Assembly (NCBI GenBank): GCA_018398815.1
Contig: CM031616.1
Coordinates: 71,594,734 to 71,658,733 of the forward strand
DNA length: 64,000 nt
Direction of reading: 5' to 3'
Origin: Conus ventricosus
Taxonomy: Eukaryota > Mollusca > Gastropoda > Neogastropoda > Conidae
Shown: positions 23,351 to 33,221 of the stretch, piece after piece
Layout: every line of letters starts with the position of its first letter
How positions within the stretch are numbered: the stretch's first letter is position 1
Notes under the pieces: model-generated
Told to the model about the DNA's origin: nothing
Database searches by the model: none
The model's input: the letters and a program-made list of their open reading frames with translations, nothing else
Made by a program: the position numbers and the translations under genes

Positions 23351-23380
23351 CTAATTTTCGGCCACGTGGCCTTTTTCAAG
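23351..23380 (-). ncRNA. Hammerhead-ribozyme-like motif 3' of the minus-strand Penelope-like element
   Basis: Minus-strand order: TTGAAAA, then a perfect GGCC-ACGT-GGCC stem-loop, then GAAAAT. This resembles the hammerhead core CUGANGA-stem II-GAAA, but the first core base is T instead of C and an extra A precedes stem II. Penelope-like elements are known to carry hammerhead motifs in their terminal repeats. The position, about 380 bases 3' of the GIY-YIG coding end on the same strand, fits that. Confidence 0.4.
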
Positions 23381-23761
23381 AGAAAAAAACAAAAACAATG
23401 CAACTATGTAATGTCCATCTTCGGTGGCTGGTCAGGGCAAAGAATTGACGTCATAAATATCTTACGCAATTTCTGACATCATAATGTGTGATGTCATCAA
23501 CAAGGGAACAAAAAAACAAAAAAAAAAAGGGGGGGGGAGGTGGGGGAGGAAGGGGTGCAAGTTGTGTGTGTGTCTGTGTGTAGTTATACAGTAACCAATG
23601 TACTCCAAAAACATAACAACACGCTTCATAAATCACAATGAAACTGCGACCATAGTCCTGTCTGTGACTGTGCATGGCATAAAAGAACTGTCACCTGAAA
23701 AATATATATAAATTTCCTGCAATTCATCAATGTTGTTTACAGGTAAATCTGGATAGGGTTG

Positions 23762-24500
23762 TTACAAATTTGTCTTAACATTACATCCATTTGGCACCCT
23801 TGTATCCAATGTCCTTATCCATTTTTCTTCAGCAATAAGTCTGAAGCTTTTGCTTTCACTGTAAGCTTTTGCCAACACTGCAACAGCAAGGTCTCCCACT
23901 GAATGCTGAAGGAAATGTCGCATTATTGGCTTTTCTCTTTGGAACTTGATGTCACGTCTGTGTTCCGCTATTCTTTCTTTCAATGAACGTCCGTTTCACC
24001 AACATAAACTGTCTTATTACACCGTTTACACAACAGAGCATATATCAAATTTCTATCCGCACATGTCACGTTACTCATAACATTGTGCGAAGATTTCTGC
24101 TTTGTGTCCAACACTGTTGAAGTTACTAGTGAAGAACAGGTGTCACAATCACAAATTCTGCTTTTCCCTTCACTGCTCTTTCAGTTTTCTGGTGAACCAA
24201 CGTATCACATAAATTTTTATCCCGTCTGTATGCAGGCATTGGTAGTCTTTGGAATACTTTGCGCATGTATTCTGACTTATAGAGCGTATCACTATGTCTC
24301 TTTAGTACAGCTTGTACATCTGGCAACAATCTTGAAAATGTCAACACTAGTGGTACTCTTTCAGTGTTTCCTTTCTTTTTTTTCTGAAGAAGTCGGTTCC
24401 TATCTATGTTATCAACTGTTTTCAACTGACCTTCTATGAGTTTGCTACTATAGCCACGTTTGCGCAACTGGTTCTTAAGTTCAGATCTGCGTGCCATTTA
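23762..24500 (-). mobile_element. Penelope-like element (minus copy): RT C-terminus and GIY-YIG endonuclease
   Basis: The first block, 24497-24126, has LKNQLRKRGYSSKLIE, LVLTFSRLLPDVQAVLKRH and AYRRDKNLCDTLVHQK, which is the region just after the RT core in Penelope-like elements. After a frame change, 24110-23990 reads NLIYALLCKRC and TVYVGET, the GIY-YIG motif with its Cys pair. After another, 23983-23762 gives ERIAEHRRDI and EEKWIRTLDT. The RT palm is absent, so the copy is 5'-truncated at about 24500. Its 5' end faces the plus-strand copy that starts at 24610. Confidence 0.85.
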
Positions 24501-24609
24501 AAACACACGAACAAAAACTAACCAGTGGATATTTTAATTTCATACTTAAGTACGCTTTCCATATATATTTTAGATAAACTACTTTCATAAAAAAATGGAC
24601 AGCATATAT

Positions 24610-26030
24610 ATATAATAGTGACAATAGATGTGGTTGCCTTATATTCGAACATACCTCAGGATGACCTCCGTCTTGCTCTAGTCCACTTTCTGAAGGACAA
24701 TCCTCTACCCAACACTCCACCTATAGAAGAACTCGTTCTTCTCATCGATCATGTTCTCACCAACAATGTTCTCAAATTTGATGGAGAGACATATTTGCAA
24801 ACCTTCGGTACCGCTATGGGCACTCCCATGGCCCCAGCGCTGGCCAACCTGTTTATGGGTTGGCTGGAGGAACAACTTCTTTCCCAGATCCTGTGTCCGT
24901 CAATAGATCGTTCTGGAGACGTTTCATCGATGACATATTCCTGTTGTGGTTTGACACAGATGAACACTTCCAGGAATTCGTAGACTTCATCAACTCCTAC
25001 CACAAGACAATCAAATTCACTTCCCTCTTGGCTGTGAACACCATTCCCTTTCTGGACATTCAGATCATCCTTAGAGACAGCTTCATACACACCGACCTAT
25101 TCACAAAACCAACGGATTCGCACCCCTATTTGCATCATAGTCGTGCCACCCTGCCCCATGTCATGAAGAACATAACCGTTCAGCCAGTTTTTACGGATCC
25201 GCAGATTATGCACAGACGAAGACGCCTTTCAGCAACGCTGCAGTGAGTTGGAAAATTACTTCAAAGCGAGGGGCTATTCCTCCACTTGCATCGCAAAGGC
25301 CAGAGAGAAAGCAGCCCACATCCCCAGAGCAGAAACACTGGAATACCGGACTCCCAAAGCTACCAACCGCTGCCATGTTGTTGTCACCCATCATCCCTGC
25401 AATCCTCCCCTGGCTGAATGGTTCAACAATTGCAGTCCAGCATCATCAACCACAGTCCAAAGATGTCCAAAGTTCTACCACGCGTGCCCATCCTCGGCAG
25501 AAGGAACTGCTGCTCACTGAAGTCCATTCTGATGCCTTCCATCCTCCCTGATCCACCAGATGAGTCACCAGATCATTCCGATGCAAAAAACATCAGTGTG
25601 TCATCTGTGACAAACATCTTGTAGTAACTGACAGATTCTTCAGTCACACAACTAATGAGTCGTTCAGACACAGACACAAGTTTACATGTGAAACTAAAAA
25701 TATTATCTATCTCCTATACTGTAACACCTGCAGGTTCACACAATACGTGGGACAAACTGAAAACTCTCTAAAACAACGTTTTTATTTACACAGGTCCGAT
25801 ATCAAAGCAAAAAAAGGAACTCTTGTAACAAAACATTTCAACTTACCGGGCCACACACTGGATGACCTCCGGTGTTTCGGCATCGAAAAAGTACGGTCTG
25901 ATCTCCTCTGCAAGAGACTTAAGAGGGAACAATTTTGGATAAATAAATTATGCACACTGACACCACATGGCCTTAATACAAGGGACAGAACACACAATGT
26001 GGCAAGCAGTGTCATCCCAGTCTCCCAGTA
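24610..26030 (+). mobile_element. Penelope-like element (plus copy): RT and GIY-YIG endonuclease
   Basis: 24618-24983 carries RT blocks VVALYSNIP and FGTAMGTPMAPALANLFM. 24890-25246 in another frame carries the catalytic FIDDIFLLW (Asp-Asp codons near 24927-24934), then NTIPFLDIQI and DLFTKPTDSHPYL. 25248-25520 has ELENYFKARGYSS-like and VVVTHHPCNPPL. A Cys-rich linker CVICDKHL (about 25597) leads to the GIY-YIG domain with NIIYLLYCNTCRFTQYVGQT (about 25695-25760) and LKQRFYLHRSDI, ending near 26030. Four frame changes make it inactive. The RT N-terminus is missing. Confidence 0.88.
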
Positions 26031-26031
26031 G
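25747..26031 (+). pseudogene. GIY-YIG endonuclease segment of the plus-strand Penelope-like element
   Basis: This open frame holds the C-terminal endonuclease. The GIY-YIG signature (IIYLLYC...YVGQT) begins upstream in the same frame near 25695. It is followed by the conserved Arg-His segment LKQRFYLHRSDI and an EQFWINKL helix near the end, which carries the usual catalytic Glu. In this family the domain nicks DNA for target-primed insertion. The segment is intact in sequence, but upstream frameshifts mean it cannot be made as part of the full polyprotein. Confidence 0.8.
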
Positions 26032-26525
26032 AGTGTGCGTGCATGTGATCTGGGAATCTCATGAAATGCAGGACACTATCTCCATCCCGCCTACTACACT
26101 TTCCCCCTTTCCCTTCCTTTTTGTCCCCTCCTTTTCCCCTCCACCCTCTTCCATTACTGTGCCCCTTTCACCTGTGCCCCCCTTTCCCCCCCCCCCCCCC
26201 CCCCCCCCCCCCCCTAGGTTTCCCCTACCCTTGGTTACTGAATGACGTCTCCTGGGCAGCAGGGGACAGCTGAATGTGGGTCTCTGTAGAGAGAGACTTG
26301 CGAGATCGAGTATGAATGTCGTGAATGTGGGAGTCCATCGTCTTCACCCCTCCACAATATCCCCTATCCCTAACCCTTTCCCCTCACTTCCCCCATCCCC
26401 TCCAACTACCTCTTTCCCCTTCCCCCTTGCCCCCCCCCCCCCTCCTCCACCCTCACCTTCACCTCAAAACCTCTGTCGGACGTTGGTAACCTTTGGCTTT
26501 CCAATTCGCCTTGTCCCGTAAGTGA
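26031..26525. other. C-rich, pyrimidine-rich DNA without a gene
   Basis: Long C runs (26183-26214 and about 26430-26441) within CT-rich sequence. Open frames are proline- or serine-rich artefacts. The region may contain part of the Penelope 3' terminal repeat. Confidence 0.6.
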
Positions 26526-26528
26526 CAC

Positions 26529-26547
26529 TGTGTGTGTGTGTGTGTGT

Positions 26548-26605
<58 letters not shown>

Positions 26606-26625
26606 TGTGTGTGTGTGTGTGAGTG
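26529..26625. repeat. (TG)n microsatellite
   Basis: About 48 TG dinucleotides with three small interruptions. Confidence 0.95.
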
Positions 26626-26696
26626 TACAAGTGAGCGATGTTCTTTATCCCGTAGCTGTAGTTGTGATCTGTTTTGGCGCAGTCAATAAAGTTTCT

Positions 26697-26722
26697 CTGA
26701 GGAAGGCGAGTCTGCCGAAACG
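26697..26722 (+). ncRNA. Hammerhead-ribozyme-like motif 3' of the plus-strand Penelope-like element
   Basis: CTGAGGA matches the hammerhead core CUGANGA. It is followed by one extra A, a three-base-pair stem GGC...GCC, then GAAAC. The extra A before stem II departs from the canonical core. It lies about 670 bases 3' of the GIY-YIG end on the same strand, mirroring the motif at 23351-23380 beside the other copy. Confidence 0.45.
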
Positions 26723-26775
26723 TAAGAGAGAGAAGTACATACAACTTGTTGTTGTGTCTGTCATTGCTACGATCG

Positions 26776-26802
26776 ATATATATATATATATATATATATA
26801 TG
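26776..26802. repeat. (TA)n microsatellite
   Basis: About 13 TA dinucleotides. Confidence 0.9.
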
Positions 26803-28225
26803 TCACGGTCAAAAATAAACTCAACCAAATTCGTGGTCAATCGCCACCAGCCCAGTTGGACTTAAGCTCTAACGCAAATATTCTGGGCGTCAGGCGGACG
26901 GCCCCATGGTTCGGATCCAGGCAATTAAGCAAAGGGGGAGGCTAATCCTCATCCTCCACAGAGACGGTCTGTCCAACCAGCCGGACTAAATAGCTGACCG
27001 ACGCATTCACCTGTCGCCTCAGCCAATTAAAGGCTATTTTTAGCTCTCGTGGAGACAGCACTGTCTGCTAGACGGACTAAGACGTCTGGCCGAATGTCTC
27101 GATTGGTCTGCCAGCCAACGTCTTGGAGCTTACCCAGACTCATCTAGCCACTTTAGAGTGACCAGTGTCCACGAGTTAAGCCACACGGCGCCAGTTAAGT
27201 AGGAAAGGGGGGAAGGTAGTGTGTGGTGGGGGTGAAATCTAGCTAATCAATTAAATGACCAATTGACCACCACAGAGAGTAAGGTGTGTAGGCGTGACTG
27301 TCATGATTTGAATATCCAATGGAATTAGAGGGAGATAACTTCGGGTGTCAGGGGTAAAAATACTGACCAATGGTACTCGCCCTTGTTGGACAGTTCGGAA
27401 CGAATAAGAAGGATGTGAGAGGGAGAGAACGGGGGGAAACGAGAGGAGAACGAACAGAGAGACAGAGAGAGAGAGGTCTGAGTGTAATCTCTGAGGAGAG
27501 AAAAGCAGAGAGATGAGGGAGGAGAGAAGAGAACCAAGTTGAGAGATTAGCATGAGATAGTCTGCAGAGGAAGGACTGAGGAGAGATGTGGAGAGAGAGA
27601 GAGTTGCTAACTAATGAAGAAGAAAAGAAAGAAAAAAAAAAGAAAAGAAAAGCAACCATGTCCATTTGATAAGAGCAGACTAGAAGAGAGAGAGAGAGAG
27701 AGTGCAATGTGTTAATGCGGGAAGAAAGAAAGGAGAACAGATCGATGTTGATAGTCACTGTTCTATCCTCACTTGGGTTCGACCTCATACTTGGCCAGCG
27801 CCACTTTCATCAGCAGTCCAGCCTGACCGGTGCCAGCAGTCCAGCTTGACCGGTGCAAGTAGACCAACACCAGTGCCAGCAGTTGTGTCGTGTTGTGAAA
27901 GTGACAGTGAAAAGAAAAAGAAAAGAAAAGAAAAGACAGTGATTCGTGAATAGTTAAGATCACCTGGCCAGGTAAAGTAGAAATCTATTTATACCCGGGT
28001 TAGTTAATGATGTTTTAGACAAATGATTTTGTGAAGTTCAGGAAAGAGAGAATGTTTTATTTTGTTTGATTCCATATGCATTGATGGTTCGTTCTATGAA
28101 CATGTGTAGTAAAGTTATAGACTTTACTAGTGGTTTGATGTGACGAATGCATGATATATTGAATGAGATCGTAAGCAAGCTGTGAGTGTGTTTGGGCTGT
28201 GCGCTAGTCCTTCCTCCACTGATAT
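26803..28225. other. Intergenic DNA with a polypurine tract
   Basis: 26803-27415 is unique-looking with no recognised gene. 27416-27700 on the plus strand is strongly purine-biased (GA and GAAA runs), and open frames opposite it (Ser/Leu-rich) are composition artefacts. 27810-27860 holds two adjacent degenerate copies of a roughly 27-bp unit (GCAGTCCAGC...GACCGGTGC). I looked for LTR-type ends and saw none that I could support. Confidence 0.5.
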
Positions 28226-28241
28226 CACCCGAGGTTGACAA

Positions 28242-28243
28242 TT

Positions 28244-28312
<69 letters not shown>

Positions 28313-28323
28313 ATATATATGTG

Positions 28324-28371
<48 letters not shown>
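28242..28371. repeat. (TA)n followed by (TG)n microsatellite
   Basis: TA repeats to about 28320 pass directly into TG repeats to 28371. Open frames here (Ile-Tyr, Cys-Val) are artefacts. Confidence 0.95.
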
Positions 28372-28372
<1 letters not shown>

Positions 28373-28745
28373 CAGTTCAGTTTCAGTGGTTTATTTAACG
28401 TCTGTTCACCATTGATGATATTAGACGAAAAATAATTTAAAACGTCATCTCTAACTAACAAAGCTTAACCTCAAAGATAAAAAATAACAACAATAACTTT
28501 TTGAATTAGTGGTAAAAATAAACACGCATCAAAGCAACTTGGCAATTTCAGATCGTGCAATAATAGTAGCAATGTTTATGATAGAAGGGCTGGACAATAT
28601 TTGACTGATATACTTGGACGTTAATATCAATAGAATTTTCTTTATAAACTGTAGTTAAGACCGAACATTCTATCAACAAATGATGCACTGAAATAGGCTT
28701 ACCACAAGTACAAAAAACATGGCAAGAATATTTTGTGTTCCATGC
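28373..28745 (-). mobile_element. 3' end of a LINE (Cys-His tail and 3' untranslated region)
   Basis: On the minus strand, 28745-28660 reads HVFCTCGKPISVHHLLIEC, a C-x-C...H-x3-C tail of the type that follows RT/RNase H in several LINE clades. Coding is lost by about 28550. The segment closes at 28373 with GACGTTAAATAAACCACTGA, which looks like a LINE 3' end. It is flanked by TG microsatellites on both sides. The clade is not determined. Confidence 0.55.
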
Positions 28746-28754
28746 ATTTGTGTA

Positions 28755-28756
<2 letters not shown>

Positions 28757-28798
<42 letters not shown>
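28757..28798. repeat. (TG)n microsatellite with adjacent alternating GC/GT sequence
   Basis: TG repeats followed by GCGTGC-rich alternating purine-pyrimidine DNA to about 28870, directly before the assembly gap. Confidence 0.9.
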
Positions 28799-28801
<3 letters not shown>

Positions 28802-28900
28802 TTATGTGCGCGTGCACGCGCGTGCATGCGTGCGTGCGCGTGCGAGGGTGTGTGTTTTGCGCGAACGCGTGTGTTTAAGTAGGAAATTATCTGGTGTTCC

Positions 28901-29000
28901 NNNNNNNNNNNNNNNNNNNNNNNNNNNNNNNNNNNNNNNNNNNNNNNNNNNNNNNNNNNNNNNNNNNNNNNNNNNNNNNNNNNNNNNNNNNNNNNNNNNN
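28901..29000. other. Assembly gap of exactly 100 N
   Basis: Exactly 100 N, the conventional placeholder for a gap of unknown size. The two sides need not be adjacent in the genome. Open frames drawn across it are meaningless. Confidence 0.99.
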
Positions 29001-29474
29001 ACGGCGAGGACTCCTCACCAAAGCTGAGCGGATCAGCGGAGTTGCGAAACGCACCTGTCCCACTTCTGGAATCAGTTGCACAAGAACCTATCCGTCACTC
29101 ATTGCGATTTCAAAACAGCAAACCCTATAGATTCCTGCCCCTTCATAATCGCTCGCCCCCCCCCCTCTCTCTCTCTCTCTCTCCCTACTCTTCCCTTCTC
29201 CACTGCCATACTCTCTCTCTCCCTCTTCGGTGGGAATCTTGTATGATACCACTAATTGGAAATCGGTTTTGATTTATAGACCCCTTCTTTCTCTCCCCCC
29301 CTCCTTCTTTCATGCTCCTTAGATCCCCCGCTGCCCCCCCCCCCCCCCCACCCCCTCTGCTCTTTCCTGCCCCATCTTGTTGCCAAGTTCGAGCAGTGGT
29401 TTTGCGTTGAGGAGTTACCCGTTTATTGAGACTGGTCTGTATGTCTGTTTAGCTCTGTGGAGGTGTCTGTGAGT

Positions 29475-29476
<2 letters not shown>
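29001..29476. other. Pyrimidine-rich DNA without a gene
   Basis: CT-rich sequence with C runs at about 29155-29166 and 29333-29349. No gene or element recognised. Confidence 0.55.
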
Positions 29477-29552
<76 letters not shown>

Positions 29553-29574
29553 GAACGAGAGAGGGAGAGAGAAG

Positions 29575-29625
<51 letters not shown>

Positions 29626-29709
29626 AAAGAGTGAAAGAGAGAGAGAGAGACAGAGAGAGAGACAGAGACAGAGAGAGACAGAGAGCGAGACAAAGAGAGA
29701 AAGAGTGAA

Positions 29710-29776
<67 letters not shown>

Positions 29777-29830
29777 AAAGAGACAGTGAGACAGACAGAC
29801 AGACAGAGAGACAGAGAGACAGACAGTGAG
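29477..29830. repeat. Long (GA)n / (GACA)n microsatellite
   Basis: About 350 bases of GA repeat with AAAG and GACA interruptions, one of the longest purine tracts in the window. Open frames on both strands (Arg-Glu, Ser-Leu) are artefacts. Confidence 0.95.
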
Positions 29831-29911
29831 AGCTCTGTAAACAGTAAAAACATCAGGCAATAATGTTGCCCAAGGTGTTGGCACTGAATCCGCTTCAGAC
29901 ATCTTTATTGC

Positions 29912-29916
<5 letters not shown>

Positions 29917-29979
<63 letters not shown>

Positions 29980-30037
29980 GTTTGTTAGTGTGTGTGTGTG
30001 TGTGTGTGGCGTGTGTGTGTGTGTGCGCGCGCGCGTG
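29917..30037. repeat. (CA)n then (TG)n/(CG)n inverted microsatellite pair
   Basis: CA repeats at 29917-29977 face TG/CG repeats at 29988-30037 across about ten bases. Together they form a near-perfect inverted repeat that could extrude a hairpin. Confidence 0.9.
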
Positions 30038-30262
30038 CATGATTTTTACGACTACTTTGTTAACACAGCATTTTGGTTCATCCTCAAAAACTCCACCTGT
30101 GCAGATGTTGACATCGCAGGATACGCACTTTCAACTACTGTTTCACTGCTGATTGAAGCAGGTTGTAATGTTGTTGTCCAACCAGGACGAATGACTGACG
30201 TCAAAGACAGCCCTCCGAGAGACGGGATGACGGGACTTGGGATGAGACTTGTGCTTGACTGA
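30038..30262 (+). CDS. Short unrecognised open frame
   Basis: Downstream of the TG/CG tract the frame stays open and the sequence is not simple (FYDYFVNTAFWFILK, then DVDIAGYALSTTVSLLIEAG), ending at TGA 30260-30262. The apparent N-terminus is microsatellite-encoded, so a real protein would have to start or splice in after 30037. No acceptor stands out. No domain is recognised. It could be a random open frame. Confidence 0.2.
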   Translation, partial: HDFYDYFVNTAFWFILKNSTCADVDIAGYALSTTVSLLIEAGCNVVVQPGRMTDVKDSPPRDGMTGLGMRLVLD

Positions 30263-30318
30263 CCGTAGAAAGAAGACGTCAGGGACTCTGAACGGTCAGT
30301 GACGAGCTTTTCGGACGG

Positions 30319-30380
30319 CGGGGTGGGGTGGGGGTGGGGATGGGGTGGGGTGGGGGTGGGGCAAGGGGAGAGGAGGGGGG
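30319..30380. repeat. G-rich GGGGT repeat
   Basis: Repeated GGGGTG blocks, a strong G-quadruplex candidate on the plus strand. ORFs here are Gly/Trp-rich artefacts. Confidence 0.85.
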
Positions 30381-30419
30381 TAGGTTAACGCTGAGGGTTT
30401 TTTTTTTCCCCTCCAAATC

Positions 30420-30536
30420 CGTAGGACCATCATCTCACCGCGACACTCCCGTAAGATGTTCATCTAATGATACTGATTTTGTTTTCACTGTGTCCCGAAA
30501 ATTGCTCATCTCACGGGAACACTCAGACTTTTCCCT

Positions 30537-30539
<3 letters not shown>
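30420..30539. repeat. Left fragment of the 33-bp-type minisatellite
   Basis: Contains GATGTTCATCTAATGATACT and later CTCATCTCACGGGAACACTC followed by AGACTTTTCCCTGTT. These are diverged units of the array that resumes at 31493. The fragment was separated from the main array by the LINE insertion at 30540-31492. Confidence 0.75.
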
Positions 30540-30582
<43 letters not shown>

Positions 30583-31492
30583 GTTTATTATATAGCGCTT
30601 AATCAAACGAATTTCTCTAAGCGCTTTACAAAGTCATACTACATTCACCCTTCTCATATACAATAGTACACCCTACACCTAGCTACAAATACTATTACTA
30701 CAATAACAAACAAATCCTAATCCTACGAGTGTGACATTCACTGGTATTTTCAAGTATCACTGCAAACACTTAATCTATAACGTTCAGTCATACAACAAAT
30801 ACATGTAGTGGAGAACATACACATACACTACATTTGAAAAGGCCCAGACGGCTATGAGTTAGGTTGTCACCTCCCCCCCCCCCCCCCCCCCCCCCAGCAT
30901 TGATTAATTATGAGAAAATAGATGGGTTTTAAGTTTAGACTTGAAAGAAGGGATAGAATCTGAATGTCTGAGAGAGTCTGGCAGTCTGTTCCACGTCGCT
31001 GGAGCTTGAAAAGAGAAGGATCTTTCACCAGTAGTGGTCCTGAAGCGAGTCATTCGTAGAAGGCGGTCGTCAGCACAGGAGCGTAGTTGTCGAGAGGGGG
31101 TGTAGATTTTAAGGAGATCTGTGAGATAAGAAGTTCCATTTTCAAAGAGAGCAGAGAAAGTGAGAGTTGAGATTTTGTACGAGATACGGTTTGAGACAGA
31201 TAGCCAGTGAAGAGAGGGAAGTAGAGGCGAAATGTGATCATATTTTCCTGCTCTACAGACGACTCGGACTGCATGATTTTGGATTCGCTGTAATCTTTCT
31301 ATCATGTATTTTGGAAGGCCGGCCAAAAGTGAGTTGCAGTAATCTATTCTAGATAAGACAAATGCACAAATGAGAATTTTTGTAGCATCTGTAGAGAGAA
31401 GGTGACGTACGGAGCTGATTCTTCTTAGTTTAAATAGGCAATCTTGCAAATATTTGAAACCTGTTTCTCAAAGGTGAGGGATTGGTCAAGAT
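30540..31492 (-). mobile_element. CR1/L2-like LINE, 5'-truncated copy inserted in a minisatellite
   Basis: The minus-strand element ends at 30540-30582 in (ATT)n. Its 3' untranslated region matches the copy at 14000-14334 almost base for base, including a G run (30872-30895 as C) and the AAGCGC inverted motif. ORF2 C-terminus is open at 31449-30904 (181 codons) with AFVLSRIDYCNSLLAGLPK, HWLSVSNRISYK and FSFQAPATWNRLPDSLR. It is truncated near 31492 just after a phrase corresponding to FEKQVSNI. Both flanks are units of the 33-bp minisatellite. Confidence 0.9.
30904..31449 (-). pseudogene. ORF2 C-terminal fragment of the CR1/L2-like LINE
   Basis: 181 codons, uninterrupted, ending in the natural stop of the element. 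It represents the region after RT motif C and the C-terminal domain only. The RT catalytic residues are absent because the element is 5'-truncated, so it has no expected activity. Compared with the copy at about 13430-13970, which is frameshifted several times, this version shows the proper frame of the family. Confidence 0.8.
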
Positions 31493-33130
31493 GATTGATT
31501 CATCTAACGGTAACAATCTAATTTTGGCCTGTTCATCTAACGGTAAGACTCTAATTTTTCCCTGTTCATCTAACGGTAAGACTCTAATTTTTCCCTGTTC
31601 ATCTAACGTTAACACTCAGACTTTTCCCTGTTTGTCTAACGGTAACTCTCTTATTTTTTCCCTGTTCATCTAACGGCAACACTCTAACATTTCCCTGTTC
31701 ATCGAACGGCAACACTCTAACATTTCCCTGTTCGTCTAACGGTAACTCTTATTTTTTCCCTGTTCATCTAACGGCAACACTCTAACATTTCCCTGTTCAT
31801 CTGACGGTAACTCTCTTATTTTTTCCCTGTTCATCCAACGGCAACACTCTAACATTTCCCTGTTCGTCTAACGGTAACACTAACATTTCCTGTTCGTCTA
31901 ACGGTAACTCTCTTATTTTTTCCCTGTTCATCTAACGGCAACACTCTAACATTTCCCTGTTCGTCTAACGGTAACTCTCTTATTTTTTCCCTGTTCATCT
32001 AACGGTAACACTCTAATTTGCCCTGTTCATCTAACGGTAAGACTCTAACATTTCCCTGTTCATCTAACGGTAACTCTCTTATTTTTTCCCTGTTCATCTA
32101 ACGGTAACACTCTAATTTTGCCCTGTTCATCTAACGGTAAGACTCTAACATTTCCCTGTTCATCTAACGGTAACATTCTAATTTTTCCCTGTTTATCTAA
32201 CAGTAACATTCTAATTTTTCCATTTTCATCTAACGGTAACATTCTAATTTTTCCCTGTTTGTCTAACAGTAACATTCTAATTTTTCCATGTTCATCTAAT
32301 GGTAACATTCTAATTTTTCCATGTTTATCTAACGGTAACACTCTAACATTTCCATGTTCATCTAACGGTAACATTCTAATTTTTCCATGTTCATCTAAAG
32401 GTAACACTCTAACATTTCCATGTTCATCTAACGGTAACATTCTAATTTTTCCCTGTTCATCTAAAGGTAACACTCTAATATTTCCATGTTCATCTAACAG
32501 TAACATTCTAATTTTTTCCTGTTCATCTAACGGTAACACTCCAACATTTCCCTGTTCATCTAAAGGTAACATTCTAATTTTTCCCTGTTCATCTAACGGT
32601 AACACTCTAATTTTTCCCTGTTCATCTAACGGTAAACACTCAGACTTTTCCCTGTTCATCTAACGGTAAGACTCTAATGTTTCTCTGTTCATCTAAAGGT
32701 AACACTTTGATTTTTCCCTGTTCATCTAACGGTAACACTCTGGGTTTTCCGTATGCCTCCCTATGATGTTCATCTAACGGTCACACTCTCATTTTCTCTC
32801 TATCCCCCTATGATGTTCATCTAACGGTCACACTCTCATTTTCCCTTTATTCCCCTACGATGTTCATATAACGGTAACACTCTCATTTTCCCTCCATCCC
32901 CCTAGGATGTTCATCCAACGGTCACACTCTCATTTCCCCTCTATGATGTTCATCTAACGGTCACACTCTCATTTTCCCCTCTATACCCCTATGATGTTCA
33001 TACAACGGTAACACTCTCATTTTCACCCCTATGTCCCCACATGATGTTCATCTATAGTAACAGTCTTTTTTTTTCATATATCCCCGTAGGATGTTCATTT
33101 AGCGGTAACACTCTGATTCTTCTGTGTGTC
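31493..33130. repeat. 33-bp minisatellite passing into a longer variant unit
   Basis: Units of 33 bp contain TTCATCTAACGGTAACACTC followed by TAATTTTTCCCTG, about 38 copies to 32750. From 32750 to 33130 the unit becomes about 40-46 bp with CCCTATGATGTTCATCTAAC and CTCTCATTTTCCC. The 33-bp unit is a multiple of three and open on both strands, giving false frames of 181 codons (CSSNGNTLIFP) and 199 codons (PLDEQGKIRML). Confidence 0.95.
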
Positions 33131-33221
33131 CCCGTACGATGATGATGGATGATAAGATACATCCGAGACAAGCTTGAATGTTCTGCAGTCATACCTCTGC
33201 ACTTTTGGAAAAAAAAAAGAA

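Noticed and set aside
26803..28225. Possible LTR retrotransposon ends (TGTCACGG... at 26801)
   Set aside because: No matching second terminal repeat, primer-binding site or gag-pol sequence was found in the window.
28719..29130. Open frames crossing the N gap
   Set aside because: The gap has unknown length and content, so any frame across it is meaningless.
29415..30040. Ser-Leu or Arg-Glu rich frames up to 188 codons
   Set aside because: Translations of the long GA/TC repeat.
32060..32663. Overlapping 199-codon minus and 181-codon plus frames
   Set aside because: Both come from the 33-bp repeat unit, which is open on either strand. Kept as a low-interest finding but not annotated as genes.
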